Shown here piece by piece: positions 6,168 through 6,938 of a stretch of 6,938 nucleotides of DNA. Location: NCBI GenBank assembly GCA_002401305.2, contig NVSO02000153.1:1-6938 (forward strand), in the 5' to 3' direction. A program made the translations under genes and the position numbers. Source of the DNA: Rhodobiaceae bacterium (GTDB lineage: Bacteria; Pseudomonadota; Alphaproteobacteria; Parvibaculales; Parvibaculaceae). Position 1 is the stretch's first letter. Every line of letters begins with the position of its first letter. Under the pieces are notes generated by a model. The model ran no database searches. It was not told the origin of the DNA and saw only the letters and a list, made by a program, of their open reading frames with translations.

Positions 6168-6938
6168 ATGAGCGCTCAGCCTCCCCTTCCCAAAAACGGC
6201 CAAGTCGTGGATGCAACGCCCGGAAACTGGGTGGATCGCTGGGCACCAAAATCAACGCGCCCCTATTTACGCCTTGCACGCGCTGACCGCCCCATTGGCT
6301 CTTGGCTTCTATTTTGGCCAAGCGCATGGGCCATCGCCTTTGCCGCCACCCAATATCGCCACCTCCCCGTAACGCCAACATGGCCTTGGCTGGGCATGGA
6401 GGCTTACCCGCTACCAGACCTTTGGCTCCTCTGCCTCTTTTTGGTCGGGTCATTTGTCATGCGCGGCGCGGGTTGCACGGTCAACGATATTGCCGACCGC
6501 AATTTCGACGCACAGGTAGAACGGTCCCGGTCCCGCCCCCTCCCCTCTGGGCAAGTGTCTGTAACTCAGGCTTTCATCTTTCTGGGCCTTCAGTGCCTCG
6601 TCGGGCTGGTCATCCTGCTCAATCTCAACACCTATTCGATTTGGCTGGGAGCCGCTTCGTTGCTACCCATTGCCATCTATCCCTTTATGAAACGCATCAC
6701 CAATTGGCCCCAAGCGGTTCTGGGCCTCACCTTCAATTGGGGCGCACTGCTAGGTTGGACTGCGGTGACAGGCTCTCTCGCCTTGCCGCCTCTTATTCTG
6801 TATTGCGGTGCGATATTTTGGACAATTGGCTACGACACGATCTACGCTCATCAAGACAAAACCGATGACGCCGCCCTTGGCCTCAAATCCAGCGCGCTAA
6901 AGCTGGGTGAAAAAACCAAGCCTGCTCTCATTGTCTTC
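6168..6938 (+). CDS. ubiA: 4-hydroxybenzoate polyprenyltransferase, N-terminal part (cut by window edge)
   Basis: UbiA is an inner-membrane enzyme that attaches the polyprenyl tail to 4-hydroxybenzoate, giving 3-polyprenyl-4-hydroxybenzoate for ubiquinone synthesis. The visible 257 residues begin with a hydrophilic ~30-residue tail and the family entry segment [19 protein letters not shown] (33-51). The first Mg-diphosphate motif is NDIADRNFD at 106-114, followed by [12 protein letters not shown] at 117-128. The second is [13 protein letters not shown] at 222-234, and LKSSALKLG follows at 239-247. Hydrophobic helices are apparent near 45-60, 85-100, 133-151, 155-172, 183-200 and 205-221. About 30-60 residues should lie beyond the right edge. 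The frame stays open to base 6938. The ATG at 6168 has only a weak purine-rich AGAGA at 6158-6162 as ribosome binding site, but protein similarity supports it. It is the only plus-strand gene here. Confidence 0.95.
   Translation, partial: MSAQPPLPKNGQVVDATPGNWVDRWAPKSTRPYLRLARADRPIGSWLLFWPSAWAIAFAATQYRHLPVTPTWPWLGMEAYPLPDLWLLCLFLVGSFVMRGAGCTVNDIADRNFDAQVERSRSRPLPSGQVSVTQAFIFLGLQCLVGLVILLNLNTYSIWLGAASLLPIAIYPFMKRITNWPQAVLGLTFNWGALLGWTAVTGSLALPPLILYCGAIFWTIGYDTIYAHQDKTDDAALGLKSSALKLGEKTKPALIVF

Noticed and set aside
6130..6453. Minus-strand open frame opposite the start of ubiA.
   Set aside because: It overlaps the strongly supported ubiA coding frame antisense and resembles no protein family.

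Overview
The window carries six housekeeping genes, and their protein sequences point to an alphaproteobacterium. Supporting traits are the long (type I, ACT-domain) SerA, the 'Methanosarcina/alphaproteobacterial' type of SerC, the plant-like glutamate-cysteine ligase, the divergent ubiA / rsmE-gshA arrangement, and an RNA leader before serC that fits the published alphaproteobacterial serC motif. Base composition looks close to balanced (estimated by eye). I cannot name a genus. There is no sign of phage, transposons, CRISPR arrays, tRNA or rRNA, and I found no undescribed multi-gene system; the less ordinary signal is in the structured intergenic DNA.

Layout from left to right. Positions 1-346 (minus) hold the first 115 codons of purA, cut by the window edge. 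The 255-bp gap 347-601 holds the purA leader with two strong hairpins, a weak purA promoter candidate, the intrinsic terminator of serA and a second hairpin between that terminator and the serA stop. serA is at 602-2188 (minus) and serC at 2281-3441 (minus). They form a two-gene operon read serC then serA, with a structured 92-bp junction. The operon starts from a good sigma-70 type promoter (TTGACT, 17 bp, TATATC) directly in front of a two-hairpin leader whose last stem covers the serC ribosome binding site. It ends at a textbook terminator, so the whole unit is contained here. gshA (3657-5030, minus) lies upstream, separated from serC by 215 bp. rsmE (5240-6025, minus) is next, 209 bp upstream of gshA. 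ubiA (6168-6938, plus, cut by the right edge) diverges from rsmE across a 142-bp gap that contains a perfect 15-bp palindrome.

Functional picture: SerA and SerC catalyse the first two steps of serine synthesis from 3-phosphoglycerate. Serine feeds glycine and cysteine, and cysteine is a substrate of GshA in glutathione synthesis, so the middle of the window is linked by metabolism as well as position. PurA (AMP synthesis), RsmE (16S rRNA methylation) and UbiA (ubiquinone synthesis) are independent core functions. No stretch longer than 255 bp lacks a gene, and all four intergenic gaps are described below.
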